64,000 nt of DNA from Paraescarpia echinospica (lineage: Eukaryota > Annelida > Polychaeta > Sabellida > Siboglinidae), in the NCBI GenBank assembly GCA_020002185.1, contig CM034539.1:3586108-3650107 (forward strand), written 5' to 3'. Positions 60,727-64,000 of the stretch are shown here, piece by piece. Made by a program: the position numbers and the translations under genes. Below the pieces are notes generated by a model. The model was not told where the DNA came from and did no database searches. It saw only the letters and a list, made by a program, of their open reading frames with translations. Position 1 is the stretch's first letter; each line of letters begins with the position of its first letter.

Positions 60727-60925
60727 CAATACATGTACGCGTGCGTGCTTACAACTGTTTAAACAAAGGGCGGCAAAATAAAATGAGAACCATGCATGCA
60801 CGCACGCTTGCATGCGTAAAAGCAGGCTTACGTGCTTACAACTGTTTAAACAAAGGGCGGCAAAATAAAATGAGAACCATGCATGCACGCACGCATGCAT
60901 GCGTAAAAGCAGGCTTACCGCTGTG
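60727..60925. repeat. ~94-bp tandem duplication
   Basis: CGTGCTTACAACTGTTTAAA, GGGCGGCAAAATAAAATGAG and ACCATGCATGCACGCACG occur at about 60,743 and 60,831. Confidence 0.93.
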
Positions 60926-61009
60926 GTGCCGTACGAGGCGTTGCATTCGACTCCATAATTGTGCATGAAATGAGCAAACGGTGGAATTCGCCGTCAATCA
61001 GTGGCGGCG

Positions 61010-61645
61010 GCGGCGCATGACACTGCGGCGCGTGACTTATCGTGATCGGAATGTGAACGGAGAACAATGCCATTTCAAAAACAATAAACGAAAAGCTGAA
61101 AGCATGAAAGTAAGCGTTGTATATGATTAGTTAGGGCTCAGGAATCGTGTGGTGCAGTGATATTACAGAAATTCGATGTAAAGACACATTTGACGATGAA
61201 TGAACTGATATGACCGCTTACTTTTTTCCTAAAGCAAATACCTCGGTAGACTAGGCAGTATGTGTTAAGTACGCATGCGCGTTATTTTGTAAGCTGCGGC
61301 GCGTGACTTATCGTGATTGGAATGTGAACGGAGAACAATTCCATTTCAAAAACAATAAAGGAAAAGCTAAAAGCATGAAAGTAAGCGTTGTATATGAATA
61401 GTTAGGGCTCGGGAATCGTGTGGTGTAGTGATATTAGAGAAATTCGATGTAAAGACACATTTGACGATGAATGTACTGACATGACCGCTAACTTTTTTCC
61501 TAAAACAAATACCTCGGTAACTAGGCAGTTATGCGTCGTATGTGTTAAGTACGCAAGCGCGTAATTTTGTAAGATAACGGTAGACTAGGCAGTTATGCGG
61601 CGTATGTGTTAAGTGCGCATGCGCCCTATTTTGTAAAGTATAAAA
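61010..61645. repeat. ~275-bp direct repeats leading into the gene promoter
   Basis: Two near-complete copies start GCGCGTGACTTATCGTGATY (about 61,028 and 61,303). A third is reduced to its right end, GGTAGACTAGGCAGTTATGC to TTTTGTAA (about 61,578-61,637). Each ends in a GCGCATGCGC-like (NRF1-type) word. Only the last is followed by a TATA box. Confidence 0.88.
61639..61645 (+). promoter_or_regulatory. TATA box
   Basis: TATAAAA lies 98 bp upstream of the chosen ATG (61,737), just after the third GCATGCGC repeat end. Confidence 0.6.
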
Positions 61646-61736
61646 CGGTTGAGAAAATGCTATGTTGTATGACGCCAGTGTTCTAACGTATTGTTTCAGC
61701 AGCAGCAACAGCAGCAGACGTTCTCCCGCGGCAACA

Positions 61737-62477
61737 ATGGCAGACGAGATACAGAAAAAGATGAAGGCGGTGCGCAAACAGAGACTGAAGGGGGCGGCGG
61801 CCGGCGGTCAACAGCAACCTACGGCAGCAGCAGCAGCGGTGTCACCGGGTAATAAGAGACCCGTGGTGGTCATCGCACCGCCGCTGGTAGCCGCCGGTCG
61901 TAAGCGAAGCGCCGAAGAGGCCTTGGGGAGCGTCGAGGCGGCTGCGGGGCAGCCGGCCCTAGCGCGGAGCACGTCGCTCGACAGGGAATGCGAGTCGGCG
62001 GCGTCGACACGGGCTACATTGGTGAGTCTGAGGGGGCTGCAGTGTGCTATCAACGGCGTGTATAAAATTAAGTCGCCCGTTATGATCGACGCTGTGTCGT
62101 ACAAAGAGAATTGTACGTATTTGGGATGCTCCCGTTGTCGGCGAAAATTGTATCAGAAAAACAAAGGCGGGCCTATGATATGTCGAACGCACGTTGAGTT
62201 GTTTGTGCCGAATAATTACTTCGCGTTGCGTGTGATGGAGAGGGATGGCGAGGACGACGAAGACGAGCTTTGGATTACACTATTTTACACGCATATGTCT
62301 AATCTCGTCGAGTACCGGGCCGACTACTTGGTGGAGTTGAGCGAGGAGCCGCTCCGCGACACCGTGCTGGCGATAACAGGCACGGAAGTGGAGTTCAGTG
62401 TGAGTAAGACGACTTGGAACGGGGAGCCGTCGTATACCGTGCGCACACTGAAGAGATACGACGACGACGACGCCTAA
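61737..62477 (+). CDS. putative single-strand DNA-binding protein with RPA-like zinc ribbon
   Basis: It has 246 residues from MADEIQKK. The ATG at 61,737 is preferred over the in-frame ATG at 61,662, which lies only 17 bp after the TATA box; CAG repeats and a possible acceptor (TTGTTTCAG) lie between them. The N-terminal 90 residues are basic and Ala/Gln-rich. About residues 115-235 form a beta-rich domain with a zinc-ribbon-like C-x4-C-x2-C...C-x2-H (in CTYLGCSRCRRKLY and MICRTHV), the plan of the C-terminal OB domain of replication protein A. The C-terminus is strongly acidic (RYDDDDA), as in many SSBs. It sits 19 bp upstream of the polymerase frame, so a replication role is inferred. The family call is by pattern only. 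Confidence 0.5.
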   Translation: MADEIQKKMKAVRKQRLKGAAAGGQQQPTAAAAAVSPGNKRPVVVIAPPLVAAGRKRSAEEALGSVEAAAGQPALARSTSLDRECESAASTRATLVSLRGLQCAINGVYKIKSPVMIDAVSYKENCTYLGCSRCRRKLYQKNKGGPMICRTHVELFVPNNYFALRVMERDGEDDEDELWITLFYTHMSNLVEYRADYLVELSEEPLRDTVLAITGTEVEFSVSKTTWNGEPSYTVRTLKRYDDDDA

Positions 62478-62496
62478 TGTGTTGTGTTGTTTGTAG

Positions 62497-64000
62497 ATGA
62501 AAGAGTGCCCGATACTGGTAGATTTGCTGACGCATGCGAACGTGCAACAACGAATGATAAGGTTGCGTGGTCGTGAAATAACTGAGGTTGCCGCGCAACT
62601 ACTAGCCGAGACGGCCGATAATTACATTAGGGCGTTTTGGCTAGCAATCAATCAATTTATCGCTGTTCAACGAACCCAACAAAGACCTGCACCGCCTGCT
62701 GCAGTCGCAGATCGTCGGCGGCCCGTCTATCATCTTCGCGCGCCATCACGAGGCCGGCGTGACGGCGATTCGAGGCGACGCGCCATGTCGTTCGATAGTC
62801 GGTTTCGACGCAAATGGCCTCTATCTGTGGGCGATAATGCAGGAGATGCAGACGGGCTGGTACACGCGCAGGCGCGCGGAGAACGCCTTTCGACCGGAAC
62901 GCGTGCACCGCTACGGTCGTATGGACGTGGAGCGTTGACGTGGGACGCGGCGCGAACCGGCGAGCGTATACGTCACCAGTTGAACGGGCGCGAGAAGCGC
63001 GTCGGAAAGTACCGAGTCGACGGCTGGTGCGCCGCCACGCGAACGGCGTACCAATTTAACGGCTGCTACTTTCACGGTTCCCCGACGTGCCAGGCGCACG
63101 TGACGACGAACGCCGTCAACGGACAATCGATGACGACGCTGTACGCCGCGACGATCGCCGTGACGACCTACCTGCGCCGTTTCGTCGACGACGTCGTCGA
63201 AATGTGGGAGTGTCAGTGGCGCGCCGTGCGACTGCCCGCGGCGCCGACGCCGCCCCACGCGTCACGATGGCGACCGGCGGCCCCCATTACGCGCTGGACG
63301 ATACTGGAGGGTGTGCGCGAAGGCTCTCTGTTCGGTCTGGTGCAGTGCGATATTGCCGTGCCGGAAGCGCTGCGCGCCAAGTTCGCCGAAATGCAGCCCG
63401 TGTTCAAGAACGTCGATATCGCGAGCGACGATCTCAGCCCGTTCAATCGCCGCTACGTCGAGTCGCACGATCTCCTCACCCGACCTCAACGGACGGTCGT
63501 CGGTAGCTACTTCGGCGCCGAGATCGTGCTCGCGACGCCCCTCCTACGGTGGTATCAGGCGCACGGTCTCGTCGTCGCGCGCGTCTACCAGGTGATCGAG
63601 TACGCGCCGATCGCGTGCTTTCGCCGCTTTGGCGACACGGTCTCGGAGGCGCGACGCGAGGGCGACGTCGATCCCGACAAATCGATCATCGCCGATATCT
63701 TTAAGCTTCTCGGCAACAGTTCGTACGGGAAAACGATTTCGCGCGTCGATCGGCACCGGGAAATCAAGTACGCCACGCCGGTCGGCGCCTCGATGCTCGT
63801 CAACAACCGTAACTTCCGGGAACTCGACGTCTTCGTCGACGACGCGCTGTACGAGGTGGCGCTGAATAAGCGCACCGTCGTCTACGGCCTGCCGATCCAA
63901 ATCGGCTATTTCGTCTACCAGTACGCGAAATTGAGGATGCTTGAATTTTATTTCGACTTCATCGACGCCTACATCCCCCGCCCGCTCTTCCAGTACTGCG
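62497..64000 (+). CDS. family B DNA polymerase, organellar/viral type (DNA_pol_B_2), 5' part, frame-broken
   Basis: A frame opening with MKECPILVDLL at 62,497 is open to the window end. Between about 62,650 and 62,935, however, the recognisable polymerase residues lie in a different frame, so two breaks flank that stretch. Visible motifs are the palm motif A (GFDANGLYLWAIMQ, 62,801-62,842), a nuclease-like insert with VDGWC and YQFNGCYFHG (about 63,015-63,080) and the fingers motif B (KLLGNSSYGKT, 63,703-63,735). Motif C (DTD) would lie beyond the window. A complete exonuclease domain is not evident before motif A. The sequence is much richer in G+C than the host DNA around it. This looks like a protein-primed-type polymerase of a large transposon or an endogenised virus; whether it works cannot be judged from the visible part. 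Confidence 0.75.
   Translation, partial: MKECPILVDLLTHANVQQRMIRLRGREITEVAAQLLAETADNYIRAFWLAINQFIAVQRTQQRPAPPAAVADRRRPVYHLRAPSRGRRDGDSRRRAMSFDSRFRRKWPLSVGDNAGDADGLVHAQARGERLSTGTRAPLRSYGRGALTWDAARTGERIRHQLNGREKRVGKYRVDGWCAATRTAYQFNGCYFHGSPTCQAHVTTNAVNGQSMTTLYAATIAVTTYLRRFVDDVVEMWECQWRAVRLPAAPTPPHASRWRPAAPITRWTILEGVREGSLFGLVQCDIAVPEALRAKFAEMQPVFKNVDIASDDLSPFNRRYVESHDLLTRPQRTVVGSYFGAEIVLATPLLRWYQAHGLVVARVYQVIEYAPIACFRRFGDTVSEARREGDVDPDKSIIADIFKLLGNSSYGKTISRVDRHREIKYATPVGASMLVNNRNFRELDVFVDDALYEVALNKRTVVYGLPIQIGYFVYQYAKLRMLEFYFDFIDAYIPRPLFQYC

Noticed and set aside
62657..63900. Arg/Asp-rich frames on the minus strand and in alternative plus frames
   Set aside because: They are shadows of the GC-rich polymerase frame, with composition typical of antisense reading and no motifs.

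Overview
This is a piece of an animal nuclear genome. It has interrupted genes with GT-AG introns, long AT-rich non-coding stretches, CA/GT/CT microsatellites, many decayed non-LTR retrotransposons and a 1,000-base assembly gap. A chitin-binding exon, a choline-transporter gene and the mix of RTE-, CR1- and L2-like LINEs fit a marine invertebrate (mollusc, annelid, brachiopod or lancelet grade). I cannot name the species.

Host genes. At 0.8-6.2 kb on the plus strand lie exons of a probable secreted chitin-binding (CBM14) protein, ending in a clear terminal exon. From 21.6 down to 12.5 kb on the minus strand is a nearly complete high-affinity choline transporter (SLC5A7/CHT1). Eight exons can be read with consistent splice phases, including a 165-bp exon at 15,249-15,413. 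Its introns hold LINE tails and a six-copy 75-bp repeat that is itself open and begins with a signal-peptide-like leader.

Repeat country, 22-48 kb. A 3.6-kb unit is tandemly duplicated (23.6-27.3 kb and 27.3-35.5 kb), with a third partial copy at 42.7-44.5 kb. The second copy contains a 3-kb LINE and the first keeps only a 43-bp scar of that LINE. From 36.3 to 42.7 kb are several LINE fragments in both orientations and a broken DUF7869-type gene.

The most unusual object is a 9.2-kb inverted-repeat (foldback) element at 49,291-58,509, inserted into the reverse transcriptase of an L2-like LINE. Each arm of about 4 kb carries terminal minisatellites, two TATA-box genes (a spliced C2HC zinc-finger/coiled-coil gene and an acidic Thr-rich gene whose tail is encoded by telomere-like repeats), tRNA-like boxes and a CACGAGACTACGGATGACA-type satellite. 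Near the centre sits a 188-bp branched hairpin (57-bp outer stem with two inner hairpins), shaped like a parvovirus-type terminal repeat. I know of no described family with this layout.

The right end (about 59.7-64 kb) is a GC-rich, virus- or transposon-like island. It has tandemly duplicated promoter DNA, a putative RPA-like single-strand DNA-binding protein and the start of a family B (organellar/viral type) DNA polymerase with a nuclease-like insert and frame breaks. It runs off the window.
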